A stretch of DNA of 64,000 bases from positions 1 to 64,000 of the forward strand of contig CAISLN010000069.1 in the NCBI GenBank assembly GCA_903886275.1. Direction: 5' to 3'. Below the pieces are notes generated by a model that was not told where the DNA came from, did no database searches, and saw only the letters and a list, made by a program, of their open reading frames with translations. Of the stretch, positions 10,301 through 18,449 are shown one piece after another. Origin of the DNA: an uncultured beta proteobacterium (GTDB lineage: Bacteria; Pseudomonadota; Gammaproteobacteria; Burkholderiales; Burkholderiaceae_C). The translations under genes and the position numbers were made by a program. How positions within the stretch are numbered: position 1 is the first letter of the stretch; the number at the start of each line of letters is the position of its first letter.

Positions 10301-10488
10301 GACAGCACGCTGTTTTCCAGCGTGGTGGCGGTGGCACCCGGATAGGCCGCCGAAATCACGATGGAGGGCGGCGCCACCGAGGGGTATTGCGCCACCGGCA
10401 GTTGGGTGATGGACACCGCGCCAGCCACGATGATGAACAGTGCAATCACCCATGCAAAGATGGGTCGGTCAATAAAGAAACGCGCCAT
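7309..10488 (-). CDS. RND multidrug efflux pump, HAE1 (AcrB/MexB) family
   Basis: 1059 residues, typical of hydrophobe/amphiphile efflux RND pumps. It begins ARFFIDRPIFAWVIAL, the signature N-terminus. TM4 contains GIVVDDAIVVVENVERIM, including the proton-relay Asp pair. The second repeat has KVGLITIIGLSAKNAVLIIEFAK and the final TM block. Twelve membrane helices and two large periplasmic loops are expected. It is an inner-membrane drug/proton antiporter that takes substrates from the periplasm. It is the middle gene of the operon, 12 bp after the fusion protein, with GAGG before its start. Substrates cannot be read from sequence. Confidence 0.97.
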   Translation of the reverse strand: MARFFIDRPIFAWVIALFIIVAGAVSITQLPVAQYPSVAPPSIVISAAYPGATATTLENSVLSVIEREMNGSPGLLYMESVAQADGSGSIKLSFDPSTNPDLAQVDVQNRLSRAAPRLPSVVTQNGVRVDKARSNFLLFTILSSDNPDIDPVALGDYASRNILPEIQRVPGVGQAQLFGTERAMRIWIDPAKLVGYKLSSGDVTAAIAAQNAQVTSGTIGDLPNLPGQAIFAAVVVKGQLSSADEFGRIVLRANADGSSVRLRDVARIELGAQSYGTQARLNGQAASGIGVQLSPSGNALATAKAIRVRLDELSKFFPPGVKASIPYDSSKFVEISIRQVVETLLEAVLLVFLVMYLFMQNIRYTIIPTLVVPITLLGTFGVLLGLGYSINVLTMFGMVLVIGIVVDDAIVVVENVERIMSTEGLHPLMATRKAMGQISNAIIGVTVVLISVFVPLLFFSGSVGNIYRQFAVVMLSAIAFSAFMALSFTPALCASILKPVQAGHHHAKSGFFGWFNRGFSSVTHGYEGWVAKVLKRTGRFLVIYAVLIACVGLMFSRLPSSFLPNEDQGTILVNVQLPPGATVNRTSGVMAQVEAFMLKQPEVADMVSVLGFSFAGSGQNAALGFITLKDWKERAGKEHSAQTLAGRAFGGLMGIRDAFIFPLSPPPIPELGSSNGFAFRLQDRGGMGHEALLAARNQLLGMAAQSKLLKGVRPDGLEDAAQLQLNIDRDKASALGVNYSAINAAISTAMGSTYVNDFPNAGRLQRVVVQADAPMRMQDQDLLRLNVLNSSGQTVPFSAFAHTEWISGPMQTIRYNGFPTMRISGEPAAGLSTGVAIAEMERLAAQLPAGFAYEWTGQTYEEKLSGSTATILFAFSLLAVFLCLAALYESWSIPFAVILVVPLGMLGVVLAAHLRGLENDIYFKVGLITIIGLSAKNAVLIIEFAKDLHAQGVGLVESVLKAVHMRFRPILMTSLAFILGVLPLVLASGAGSASQRAIGTGVMGGMITATALSVFFTPVFFVVVRRIFKGSERQRRMYAHEKQEGELAAPVAVDPENLV

Positions 10489-10500
10489 GGCTCTGACCTC

Positions 10501-11742
10501 TTAAGACTTGGCCGCAGCCGAAGCCGCTACCGCAGGGGCTGCACTTGCCGCTGGGGCGCTGGCTGCTGGCGCAGGCATCCACGGCACGGGCTTGACTGGG
10601 GCCTTGCCCTGCATCTTCTGGAAGCCATCCACCACCACCTGTTCGCCATCTTTCAGGCCCGACAGCACCACCCATTGGCCATCCTTGCCAGCGCCGATCT
10701 TGACCGGGCGGGTTTCCACCATGCCGTCGGCACCGACCACCTTGACGCTGTCACCCTGGGGTGAACGCTGCACGGCCTGCTGTGGCAACAGCATCGCACC
10801 GGCCACGGCGGCCTGTTGCAACTGGGCGCGCACATACATGCCGGGCAAGAGCACGCCCTTGGGATTGGGCACCTCGGCGCGCAGCGTGATCTGGCCCGAG
10901 GTGGGGTCCACGCTCAGGTCGCTAAACAGCAGCTTGCCGGGCAGTGGATACACGCTGCCGTCGTCCAGCACGATGCGTACCTGTGCCTCCTCAGGCCCGC
11001 CAGCCGATTTCAAAGTTCCGGCCGCAATCGCCGCACGCAGGCGCAGCACATCGGCCACCGGCTGGGTGAAGTTGATGTACATGGGATTGATCTGCTGCAC
11101 CAGGGCGAGCTGCGTGGCCTCGCCCTGCCCGACCAGCGCGCCTTCAGTGACCAGCGCGCGGCCAATGCGCCCGGAAATCGGCGTGGTGACAGTGGCGTAA
11201 CCGACATTGATTTGTGCCGACTGAATGCTCGCCTTGGCAGCGGCCACATCGGCCTCGGCCAGCTTTTGCGCGGCCACGGCGGTAATCAAATCCTGCTCGC
11301 TGATGGCATGGGCCGCAGCCAGCGGCTTGTAGCGCTCGGCCTGGGCCTGGGCCGAAGTCAGGTTCGCTTCGGCCCTTGCCAGACCGGCCTGGGCGCTGGC
11401 CAGCGTGGCCTTGAGGGCGGCAGCATCAATCTGGAACAGGGCCTGGTTGGCACGCACCTCGGAGCCCTCGCGAAACAACTGGCGCTCCAAAATGCCGGCC
11501 ACACGGGCCCTCACCTGGGCCACACGGGAAGCTTCGGTGCGTCCGGGCAACTCGGTCTGCAGACCCACGGTGCTGCGCGCCACCGTCACCACACCGACCT
11601 GTGCCGGCGGTGGTGCTGCCCCGGCAGCCGGCGGCGCTGCGGACTGGCCGCAAGCGGCCAGCAAACCGGCTGCGCCCAGCGCCAGCAGAGTGGCATCCGC
11701 GCGATGCCAACAGGAGACCAGGGCATTTTTCAATGCATGCAT
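10501..11742 (-). CDS. RND efflux periplasmic adaptor (membrane fusion lipoprotein), AcrA/MexA family
   Basis: 413 residues. The signal peptide carries lipobox LLAAC. The order is membrane-proximal start, lipoyl half-domains (VRARVAGILERQLFREGS), an alpha-helical hairpin rich in Ala/Gln (about 110-190), beta-barrel (GALVGQGEATQLALVQQ) and membrane-proximal domain (LLPQQAVQRSPQGDSV). The C-terminus is a low-complexity Ala/Pro/Ser tail. It links the pump and the outer-membrane channel. It is the first gene of the three-gene operon. No TetR or LysR repressor is next to it, which is unusual for this pump class. Confidence 0.95.
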   Translation of the reverse strand: MHALKNALVSCWHRADATLLALGAAGLLAACGQSAAPPAAGAAPPPAQVGVVTVARSTVGLQTELPGRTEASRVAQVRARVAGILERQLFREGSEVRANQALFQIDAAALKATLASAQAGLARAEANLTSAQAQAERYKPLAAAHAISEQDLITAVAAQKLAEADVAAAKASIQSAQINVGYATVTTPISGRIGRALVTEGALVGQGEATQLALVQQINPMYINFTQPVADVLRLRAAIAAGTLKSAGGPEEAQVRIVLDDGSVYPLPGKLLFSDLSVDPTSGQITLRAEVPNPKGVLLPGMYVRAQLQQAAVAGAMLLPQQAVQRSPQGDSVKVVGADGMVETRPVKIGAGKDGQWVVLSGLKDGEQVVVDGFQKMQGKAPVKPVPWMPAPAASAPAASAAPAVAASAAAKS

Positions 11743-11913
11743 AGGGGAGCCTTTGAAAATGAAAGCGGGGCCTTAAGCCCCGTTTAGAAAATGGTAATTG
11801 GTTGCAACAGACCTGTGCAACTTTGACAAACCAGTATAGCCAGCTGGGGTAAACCCCCGGTGAACCGCTGCTATTGGAACTGTGCATAAAAAGCGGTTGA
11901 CCACACGCCAGAC
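11743..11913 (-). promoter_or_regulatory. Leader and probable promoter of the RND efflux operon, with hairpin
   Basis: Reading on the minus strand, a hairpin with 6-bp arms CGGGGC/GCCCCG (11766-11782, 5-nt loop) lies 23 bp upstream of the adaptor start and is followed by CTTTCATTTT, so it resembles a weak attenuator. A TATACT hexamer (minus strand, about 11833-11838) is a candidate -10 box, but no well-spaced -35 is obvious. Confidence 0.4.
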
Positions 11914-12059
11914 GCATGCATGCCAGTCGGGTGCGCAAGTCATGCGACACACCGGCCAACCAGGTGGCGATACGGGCCACGACAAACCGGTACACAAGGC
12001 GGTGCACCTGACATGAACCAGCGACGCGCGCCGGGCATCCTTCAAACACCCGAAAACAA
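11914..12059 (-). pseudogene. Scar of a decayed OmpR/EnvZ-type two-component locus
   Basis: Minus-strand bases 11914-11967 encode LAGVSHDLRTRLACMRL, a histidine-kinase H-box almost identical to LAGVSHDLRTPLARMRL in the intact kinase at 32044-33315; by hand about 45 of 54 bases match 32619-32672. Bases 11981-12059 align without gaps to 34122-34200, upstream of that locus's regulator gene, with about 60 of 79 bases matching. In the intact locus the two parts are about 1.4 kb apart; here they are nearly fused, so the regulator gene and most of the kinase are missing. No open frame of useful length remains. I read it as a remnant of a paralogous two-component system that once lay before the efflux operon. 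Confidence 0.72.
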
Positions 12060-12215
12060 ACACCCTGGATACCCGAACCGCACGCTTGCAACACCAGACC
12101 CCCCGTTGCTGCGACCGCTGCGGTGAGCGGAAGAAAGTGGGATATCAGCCGTTTCGGCCATGCGCACAGGGCTTGAATGCCCCGCGCTTTTTTTCCAAAT
12201 TTTTGAAAGTCAGTC

Positions 12216-12911
12216 ATGCTTGTTTCACCGAAATCATGGTCTATTGCCCTGTTAAGCGCCCTTGTCTTGGCTGCTTGCGGCGGTGGCGGCGGCGGGACCA
12301 CCGGCCCCAAGGGCCAGGGCGGGCCTTTGCTAGTCGATGCGTCCAACTTCGACAACACGGCCTTGGGCGTCGCGCTGGCAGCCCTGCCGATGGAGCCCCT
12401 CAATGCGGACGAGCAAGCCACGCTGGCCTATATGCGCGAAGAGGAAAAACTGGCGCACGATGTTTATGCGCAGTCAGCGACGCTGTGGGGCGGTAGCACC
12501 AAAATTTTCGGCAACATCGCCATCAGCGAATCAACCCATACCGAGGCGATGCGCCAGTTGCTGGAGCGTTACAGCCTGGTGGACCCGGCTGCCAATTTAG
12601 GGCCTGGGCTCTACATGGACACCACGCTGCAGGCGCTCTACACGCAACTGGCGGCGGGTGCACCAACGCTGATCGATGCACTCAAGGTCGGCGCCACCAT
12701 CGAGGAAGTTGACATGATCGACATCAACGCCGCGCTGCTGCTGGTGGATAACACCGATATTCGGCTGGTCTATGACAATCTGCTCAAAGGGTCACGCAAC
12801 CACCTGCGCACCTTTGTAAATACGCTGGCGGCACAAGGGCTCACCTACGCGCCGCAGTACATGGCATGGGCCGATTACACCGCCATTGTCAGCACGCCAA
12901 TGGAGCGGTGA
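12216..12911 (+). CDS. DUF2202 (ferritin-like) lipoprotein
   Basis: 231 residues with a lipoprotein signal peptide (lipobox LAAC) and a Gly-rich linker after the Cys. The body matches the DUF2202 family: helix LNADEQATLAYMREEEKLAHDVY (about residues 67-89), a second helix ISESTHTEAMRQLLERY, and IDINAALLLVDNTDIRLVYDNLLKGSRNHLRTF near the end. The paired EExxx and H positions are those of ferritin-like four-helix bundles that could bind metal; the function is unproven. The start has only a weak ribosome-binding site. A hairpin with a short T-run follows at 12962-13003. It seems monocistronic. Confidence 0.88.
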   Translation: MLVSPKSWSIALLSALVLAACGGGGGGTTGPKGQGGPLLVDASNFDNTALGVALAALPMEPLNADEQATLAYMREEEKLAHDVYAQSATLWGGSTKIFGNIAISESTHTEAMRQLLERYSLVDPAANLGPGLYMDTTLQALYTQLAAGAPTLIDALKVGATIEEVDMIDINAALLLVDNTDIRLVYDNLLKGSRNHLRTFVNTLAAQGLTYAPQYMAWADYTAIVSTPMER

Positions 12912-12961
12912 CGCGTTGGCGAATGCAAGCCCGCGTTGATCGGCCAAGCCGATAGAAGACC

Positions 12962-13003
12962 CGCCCATTGCCTGCTCTGCCTGGAGCAAATGGGCGCGGT
13001 TTT
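12962..13003 (+). terminator. Probable intrinsic terminator after the DUF2202 gene
   Basis: Arms CGCCCATT (12962-12969) and AATGGGCG (12989-12996) pair perfectly, followed by CGGTTTT. It lies about 50 bp after the DUF2202 stop. Confidence 0.55.
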
Positions 13004-13843
13004 CGCACGGTTAGGCGGCGCAGGCTTGCCGGGCCCGGCCCGCAGGTTGGATCTTTTCAGGGACCGGTGTCGTGGCCAATGGCAACGCCCGCGCAATAAG
13101 CCACAGCCGACAAATACCGGTGCCGTAGCGTCTGCGCAGCATCGATGCGTCAAACCGATGGCCCGCATAGCGATCTCACTGCCCGTCTCAGGCAGCACAA
13201 AAATCAGCAAGAAATGCCTTGATGGCCCGCACAAGCCATCCGCATTTCCACACCGGCCAAATCCCTTCCCCTTCGCTGCGGCGGCCACACAGCGCACGCC
13301 CATAACGGCTGTGGCCGCACCGGTTGCACGCGCCGCGCACAGGGCCGCTGCATTCCCAACGGGGACCTGGGTTCGGATCTGTCACATGGAAACCACCTAG
13401 GGTTATTACGGATCGAACAGCGCACGCAGTGCTTTTCTTAAGTGGTATTATTTTGGTTCGCCAAGCAGACTTAATTGGTCTGTTTTTGGTATTTAACCAT
13501 ATAAAACTTTAGTAAATGACGCCGCAGCATACGCAAACCCAGTTGACTGGAAACGCCTCTCCATGAACTGGTATTTCATTGGTACTAAAAGCACCGTCAC
13601 GCGTTTGCCGGCCCTGCAGGCCCATGGCCCCCTGACAACCGCCCCGCGCCTGCGCGCCGGGCCGCACTCCCCCTCACACCCACGCCTAGCGCTTTCGCGC
13701 AGGCGTCTCCCCATGCACTGTTGCGCCAGGCCATGCCTTGGCGCGGCGGTACATCCCTGCCTGTGTGCTGTTGCAGCCAACAGGCCGGCAACCCCACTGC
13801 ACTGCTTCACCGCAACGCAAGTTCACACCACCAAGAGGACCCC
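13004..13843. other. Long intergenic region before the sugar operon
   Basis: About 840 bp with no gene I can support. An open frame runs through 12936-13400 on the plus strand, but its translation has no recognisable domain and no ribosome-binding site. The stretch 13420-13600 is clearly AT-richer than its surroundings and carries the phased TGGT repeats, so it should contain the promoter and operators of the sugar operon. The stretch 13600-13830 is GC-rich leader. Confidence 0.6.
13443..13586 (+). promoter_or_regulatory. Three phased TGGT direct-repeat pairs, candidate GntR operators
   Basis: Three pairs of TGGT half-sites are spaced exactly 11 bp start to start. They are TGGTATT at 13443 with TGGTTCG at 13454; TGGTCTG at 13476 with TGGTATT at 13487; and TGGTATT at 13569 with TGGTACT at 13580. 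Spacing of one helical turn places both half-sites on the same DNA face, as for a dimeric or tandem-bound regulator. They lie upstream of the sugar operon, whose own GntR/UTRA regulator is at 20776-21501. The assignment to that regulator is inference. Confidence 0.55.
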
Positions 13844-15103
13844 ATGAAACTGAAACACATTGCCATCTCTGCGCTGCTGGCAGGCGGCGCAACATTTGCC
13901 GGCCTAGCCAGCGCACAGGACAAGCCAACGGTTGAGTTCTGGACCATGAGCCTGAAGCCCAAGTTCACGCCCTATTTTGAGAGCATGGTCAGCAAGTACC
14001 AGGCGGCCAACCCCGGCGTCAAGCTCGAATGGGTAGACGTGCCATGGGATGTGCTGCAAAGCAAGCTGACCGCCTCGCTGGCAGCCGGCACACCGCCGGC
14101 ACTGGTGGCACTGAACGTGCCATGGGCCTATGAGTATTCGCTCGACGGCCTGATCCAACCGGTGGACAGCTACCTGGGCAAGGACCGCGCCAATTACCTG
14201 GAAGGCGCCATCAAGGATGTCACCTTCAACGGCAAGGTGTATGGCTTCCCGCATTACAACGGCGCCAACGTCATCCTCTACAACGCCAACCTGTTCAAGA
14301 CGGCGGGTCTGAGCAAGGCACCGGCCAATCTGGATGAACAACTGGCCACGGCCAAGATCCTCAAGGCCAAGACCGGGCAGGCCGGTTGGTCGCCCGCGCT
14401 GGGCAAGATTGCCGGCCTCTTTATGCAAGAGGGGCTGCCACTGGTTGAAAACAACAAGGCGGTTTTTAACTCGCCCAAGCATGTGGCCCTGCTGGCCAAG
14501 TATGCCGATGCCTACAAGGCCGGTGCCCTGCTCAAGGACAACCTGTTTGCCGAAGACAACTTCCAGACCTCGATCGATGCCTACAAGTCGGGGCGCCTGG
14601 GCATGTTGGTAGCACCCCCCTCCGCCCTGACCAGGGTGCGAGATGACGCCAAGGACATTTACGCCGCGACCCAGGTGGCCGCAGCACCCCTGGGTGCCTC
14701 CGGTGTGGCAGCGGGCGGCTGGTTGTTCCACTTTGCCATGCCCACGGGCGTGACGGGCAAGGTGGCCGATGAGGCCGGCAAGTTTGCCAAGTACCTGACC
14801 AACGATGACAACCAGGTCGAGTTTTCCAAGCTGGCAGGCACCTTCCCCACCGTGAAAAAGGCCGCGCTCGATCCGCACTTCCAGAGCCTGCCCGCCAATG
14901 CCGGCGCGTTCGAAAAAGCCGTGGCCACCGGTGCCAAGAACATGGCCAGCATCCGCACGCTGTATGTGGCGGGTGTGCCCGAGTTTGAGCAACTCAACAA
15001 GCGCCTGCAAGACGCGGTGGAAGCCGGCGTGATTGGCCACAAGGACATCAAGGCATCGCTCGATGCAGCCGTCGCCTTCTGGGACAGCAAGCTCAAAAAG
15101 TAA
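13844..15103 (+). CDS. Sugar ABC transporter substrate-binding protein (CUT1 type)
   Basis: 419 residues from the ATG at 13844, preceded by AAGAGGAC. A cleavable signal peptide ends at about residue 24 (LASAQ). The mature protein has the family-1 extracellular solute-binding fold: PTVEFWTMS, KYQAANPGVKLEWVDVPWD, LIQPVDSYLG, FPHYNGANVILYNANLFK, and a C-terminal LNKRLQDAVEAGVIG helix. It is periplasmic and hands an oligosaccharide to the two permeases that follow. It is the first gene of the operon. The downstream cytosolic NagZ-like hydrolase suggests the ligand contains N-acetylhexosamine, but the binding site was not modelled. Confidence 0.93.
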   Translation: MKLKHIAISALLAGGATFAGLASAQDKPTVEFWTMSLKPKFTPYFESMVSKYQAANPGVKLEWVDVPWDVLQSKLTASLAAGTPPALVALNVPWAYEYSLDGLIQPVDSYLGKDRANYLEGAIKDVTFNGKVYGFPHYNGANVILYNANLFKTAGLSKAPANLDEQLATAKILKAKTGQAGWSPALGKIAGLFMQEGLPLVENNKAVFNSPKHVALLAKYADAYKAGALLKDNLFAEDNFQTSIDAYKSGRLGMLVAPPSALTRVRDDAKDIYAATQVAAAPLGASGVAAGGWLFHFAMPTGVTGKVADEAGKFAKYLTNDDNQVEFSKLAGTFPTVKKAALDPHFQSLPANAGAFEKAVATGAKNMASIRTLYVAGVPEFEQLNKRLQDAVEAGVIGHKDIKASLDAAVAFWDSKLKK

Positions 15104-15149
15104 GCCTGCCCGCCTGCCCCACTGATCCACAAGATTGAGAGAAACCTCC

Positions 15150-16013
15150 ATGCGCAACAAACACGCATTTTCTGCCTGGGCCTTCCTGACCCCGGCGCTG
15201 CTGCTGCTGGCGGTTTTTACCTTTTGGCCGGTGCTGTGGGGCAGCTATCTGGCGTTCACCGAATACAAGGTGATCAGCCCGCCGCGTTGGGTGGGCCTGA
15301 AGAATTTTGAAGTGCTGTGGGAAGACCCGGTGTTTTTCATCAGCCTGAAAAATTCGCTGCTGTATCTGTTGATCGTGCCGGTGATCCAGGTCTGCGCCGT
15401 GGTGCTGGCCGTGCTGGTGAACAACAGCCTGCCGGGCATCAAATATTTTCGCGCCGCCTTTTATATGCCGGTTGTGACCTCGGTGTCGGTGGTCGGTTTG
15501 ATGTGGGGCTGGATGTACAACGAGCAGGGCCTGATCAACGGCATATTGCAGTGGCTGCGGGTCATCAACGAGCCCATTGGCTGGCTCAACGACGACCGCA
15601 TCGCCATTTTCTCGGTCATGTTCGTCACCCTGTGGCGCGGTCTGGGCTGGTACATGGTGCTGTATTTGGCGGCGTTGCAATCCATTCCCAAAGACATAGA
15701 AGAAGCCGCCCTGCTCGACGGCGCCAACCGCTGGCAATGCTTTTGGCGCATCACGGTGCCGATGATTGCGCCCACCATTTTGCTGTGCACGGTGATGTCC
15801 ACGCTGGCGGCCATGAAGGTGTTGGAGGAGGTGCTGATTTTGACCAAGGGCGGCCCCATCAGCTCCACCTTCACCGGCCTCTACTACGCCTACGACCAGG
15901 GCATTCGCGCCTTTAACTTTCCCCGCGCGCTGGCCGCTAGTTTGATTGTCAGCGTGATGTGCATTGCCGTGGCGCTGCTGAACTTCAGGTTCATCCGCCC
16001 GCAACACCGTTGA
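15150..16013 (+). CDS. Sugar ABC transporter permease (MalF type)
   Basis: 287 residues from ATG 15150 (an in-frame TTG at 15135 is less likely). Six hydrophobic helices, with first-helix text AFLTPALLLLAVFTFWPVL typical of CUT1 MalF-like permeases. The cytoplasmic coupling motif EEAALLDGANRWQCFWRITVP (about residues 190-210) matches the EAA loop that docks on the ATPase. It forms the inner-membrane channel with the next gene, 13 bp downstream. Confidence 0.95.
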   Translation: MRNKHAFSAWAFLTPALLLLAVFTFWPVLWGSYLAFTEYKVISPPRWVGLKNFEVLWEDPVFFISLKNSLLYLLIVPVIQVCAVVLAVLVNNSLPGIKYFRAAFYMPVVTSVSVVGLMWGWMYNEQGLINGILQWLRVINEPIGWLNDDRIAIFSVMFVTLWRGLGWYMVLYLAALQSIPKDIEEAALLDGANRWQCFWRITVPMIAPTILLCTVMSTLAAMKVLEEVLILTKGGPISSTFTGLYYAYDQGIRAFNFPRALAASLIVSVMCIAVALLNFRFIRPQHR

Positions 16014-16026
16014 AAGCAGCACCACC

Positions 16027-16866
16027 ATGAGCCGTCAAGCCCTACCCCCTGTGCAACGCCTGTTGCAAAACGCAATGCATTACGCGGTGCTGCTTTTCAT
16101 TGGAACGCTCTGCGCCTTCCCCATGCTCTGGACCCTGTCCACCGCCCTCAGCACCGAAGGCAATGTGTTCGTGTTTCCGCCCACGCTGATTCCGCAGGGT
16201 GCCTCTCTGTCCAATTTTGTCGAGGTGTTTCGCTCCATCGGCATAGGCCGCTACTACTGGAACTCGGTCTGGATCACCTTCTGGACGGTGTTCTGGACCT
16301 TGGTGGTGTGTTCGCTGGCGGCCTACCCCCTGGCCCGGCTGAAGTTCCGTGGGCACAAGCTGGTGTTTGGCCTGATTGTGGGAACCATGATGCTGCCCAC
16401 CGAAGTGAACTTCTTGGTGAACTTCATCACGCTGACGCAGATGAAACTGGTCAACACGCACCTGGGCGTCATCCTGCCCACCATCGCCGGGGCGATTGGC
16501 ATCTTCATGATGAAAAACGCCTTTGAAGAAGTCCCGCAAGACCTGGTGGATGCGGCGCGCATGGACGGCGCGTCCGACTTTCGCATCTTCTGGCAACTGA
16601 TGCTGCCGCTCTCACTGCCGCAAATCGGCACCCTGGTGATCCTGACCACGGTCACCACCTGGAACAACTTTTTGTGGCCCGGCGTGGCGCTCACCAAAAG
16701 CAATTTGCAACCGCTGGCAGTGGGCATTCTGGAACTGTCGGGCACCTTTGGCAGCTCCACCCGTGTCATCGCCGCCGGTGCGGTGTTGACCGTCCTGCCC
16801 GCCCTGCTGGTCTTCTTCTTCAGCCAGCGCTTCTTCATGCGCGGCATGGAAGGCGCGGTCAAGTAA
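16027..16866 (+). CDS. Sugar ABC transporter permease (MalG type)
   Basis: 279 residues with six membrane helices. It has the MalG-like MMLPTEVNFLVNF stretch and an EAA loop (VDAARMDGASDFRIFWQLMLPLSLP, about residues 173-197). The C-terminus ends FFSQRFFMRGMEGAVK, the usual end for this subfamily (family wording is QRYFVxGLTxGAVKG). It pairs with the preceding permease. Confidence 0.95.
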   Translation: MSRQALPPVQRLLQNAMHYAVLLFIGTLCAFPMLWTLSTALSTEGNVFVFPPTLIPQGASLSNFVEVFRSIGIGRYYWNSVWITFWTVFWTLVVCSLAAYPLARLKFRGHKLVFGLIVGTMMLPTEVNFLVNFITLTQMKLVNTHLGVILPTIAGAIGIFMMKNAFEEVPQDLVDAARMDGASDFRIFWQLMLPLSLPQIGTLVILTTVTTWNNFLWPGVALTKSNLQPLAVGILELSGTFGSSTRVIAAGAVLTVLPALLVFFFSQRFFMRGMEGAVK

Positions 16867-16898
16867 GCGCCGTCTATTTATTTACCAAGCATTCAACC

Positions 16899-18407
16899 AT
16901 GAACCTCTCTCTTTCAAGTCAGCGCGCATTCCATCCCGGTCAGCTCATCATGGTCGGGATAGAGGGCAAAACCCTGGGTCCGGTGCAAGCGCAATTTTTG
17001 CGTGAGCAGCATATTCGCGCGGTCTGTTTGTTTCGCAAAAATTTGGGCGGCGAGGCCGAGGTCAGGCAACTGACGAAGGACCTGCGCGATGTGATGGGGC
17101 CGGGCGCCCTGATTGCCGTGGACCAAGAAGGCGGCTCCACCGCGCGCATTGAGTTTGTGCCGCAGGCACCGTCGGCCATGTGCCTGGGCGCCGCGGATGA
17201 CGAGGCCCTGAGCGAGTCGGTGGGCGCCGCGGTTTCCAGAGCCCTCAGGGCAATGGGTTTCAACTGGAACTTTGCGCCCACGCTCGATGTCAACAACGAC
17301 CCGGCCAACCCGGTGATTGGCGAGCGAAGCTTCTCGGACAACCCGCATACGGTGGCCCGCTTGGCCGCCGCCTGGATGCGCGGCGCGAGCCGCGAGGGCG
17401 TGGCCTGCTGCATCAAGCATTTCCCCGGCCATGGCGACACTTCGGTGGATTCGCATGTGGACCTGCCGGTGGTCAGCAAGACGCGCGAGGCGCTGGATGC
17501 GCTGGAGCTGCTGCCGTTTCGCCTCTTGCAAGAAGCGGCACCGGCCATCATGACGGCGCACATTGTTTTCCCCCTGCTCGACAAGGACCATCCGGCCACC
17601 CTGTCGCGCACCCTGCTGCGCGGCATTCTGCGCGAGGAGTGGCATTACGAGGGCGTGGTGATCACCGACTCCCTGGTGATGAAGGCCATCCACGACCGCT
17701 ATGGTCACCACCGCGCCGCCGTTCTGGCGCTGTCTGCCGGAGCCGACATGGTGATGGCGCTGGGTTCGCCCACCGATGAGCTGGCCGCCTTGGACGCCAT
17801 GGCTGCTGCGCTGGCCAGTGGTGAGTTGCCGCTGGCCGACCTGCTGCTTGCGCGTGACCGCTTGGACCGACTGGCGCTGCAATTTCCGGCGGGTCCGTCG
17901 GGCGCAGGCAGCTACGAAACGCCGGTGCGCCAAGCCGACGACGCACTCATGCATGCGGCCTGGGCGCGCGGCCTGTGCGCCCATGGTGCTGCAGTCCGGC
18001 CAGGCCCGACCAAGCCGATTCGCGTGATTACCCAAAGCAGCGTCCCCACCGACCATGTGTCGGAGGCCGGGCTCGACGCCAGCCAAGTGCTGCCCCTGTT
18101 TGCGGCTTGGAAAGATGTGGAGCTGGTGCAGCTCGATGACCTGTCCACGCTGGACTGGAACCGTCTGCCCGCAGATGGGCGCTTCACGGTCCTGGCCTCC
18201 AACACGCGCACCCGCTATGGCGAAGAGGCCCGCCAATGGCAGCCCGATTTGCACCTGGTGCTGTGGAACCCGTTCCAGGTACTCGATGTGAATGCACCCG
18301 CCCTGGTGAGTTGGGGTTATGCCACTGGCGCGCTGGCTGCCGTGCGGCATTGGCTGGAGGGCGGCGAGGCACCGGGCCGCGCCCCAGTGGACTTGCGCAG
18401 CCTTTGA
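16899..18407 (+). CDS. Cytosolic glycoside hydrolase family 3, NagZ-like beta-N-acetylhexosaminidase
   Basis: 502 residues from ATG 16899, with no signal peptide, so cytoplasmic. The N-terminal TIM barrel has the NagZ-subfamily signature KHFPGHGDT (Lys about 173, His about 174) with DSH at about 184-186, whose His is the acid/base partner in NagZ enzymes. The nucleophile Asp is about 257 in GVVITDSLVM. Two-domain length exceeds the about 340 residues of enteric NagZ, and the extra about 160-residue C-terminal domain resembles that of Gram-positive NagZ homologues. Sitting between the permeases and ATPase of an importer, it probably splits imported GlcNAc-containing disaccharides (chitobiose-like or muramyl). 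The substrate is inferred from family motifs. Confidence 0.88.
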   Translation: MNLSLSSQRAFHPGQLIMVGIEGKTLGPVQAQFLREQHIRAVCLFRKNLGGEAEVRQLTKDLRDVMGPGALIAVDQEGGSTARIEFVPQAPSAMCLGAADDEALSESVGAAVSRALRAMGFNWNFAPTLDVNNDPANPVIGERSFSDNPHTVARLAAAWMRGASREGVACCIKHFPGHGDTSVDSHVDLPVVSKTREALDALELLPFRLLQEAAPAIMTAHIVFPLLDKDHPATLSRTLLRGILREEWHYEGVVITDSLVMKAIHDRYGHHRAAVLALSAGADMVMALGSPTDELAALDAMAAALASGELPLADLLLARDRLDRLALQFPAGPSGAGSYETPVRQADDALMHAAWARGLCAHGAAVRPGPTKPIRVITQSSVPTDHVSEAGLDASQVLPLFAAWKDVELVQLDDLSTLDWNRLPADGRFTVLASNTRTRYGEEARQWQPDLHLVLWNPFQVLDVNAPALVSWGYATGALAAVRHWLEGGEAPGRAPVDLRSL

Positions 18408-18449
18408 ACCCATGCACCAGCACCGCACAACTTAGCAGGACCCCACCCC

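Noticed and set aside
11426-12421. 331-residue minus-strand frame covering the scar
   Set aside because: Only the 17-residue H-box section is kinase-like; the rest is unrelated to any family and overlaps real genes, so I treat it as a remnant.
12936-13400. 154-residue plus-strand frame before the sugar operon
   Set aside because: No domain, no ribosome-binding site, and skewed composition; probably noncoding.
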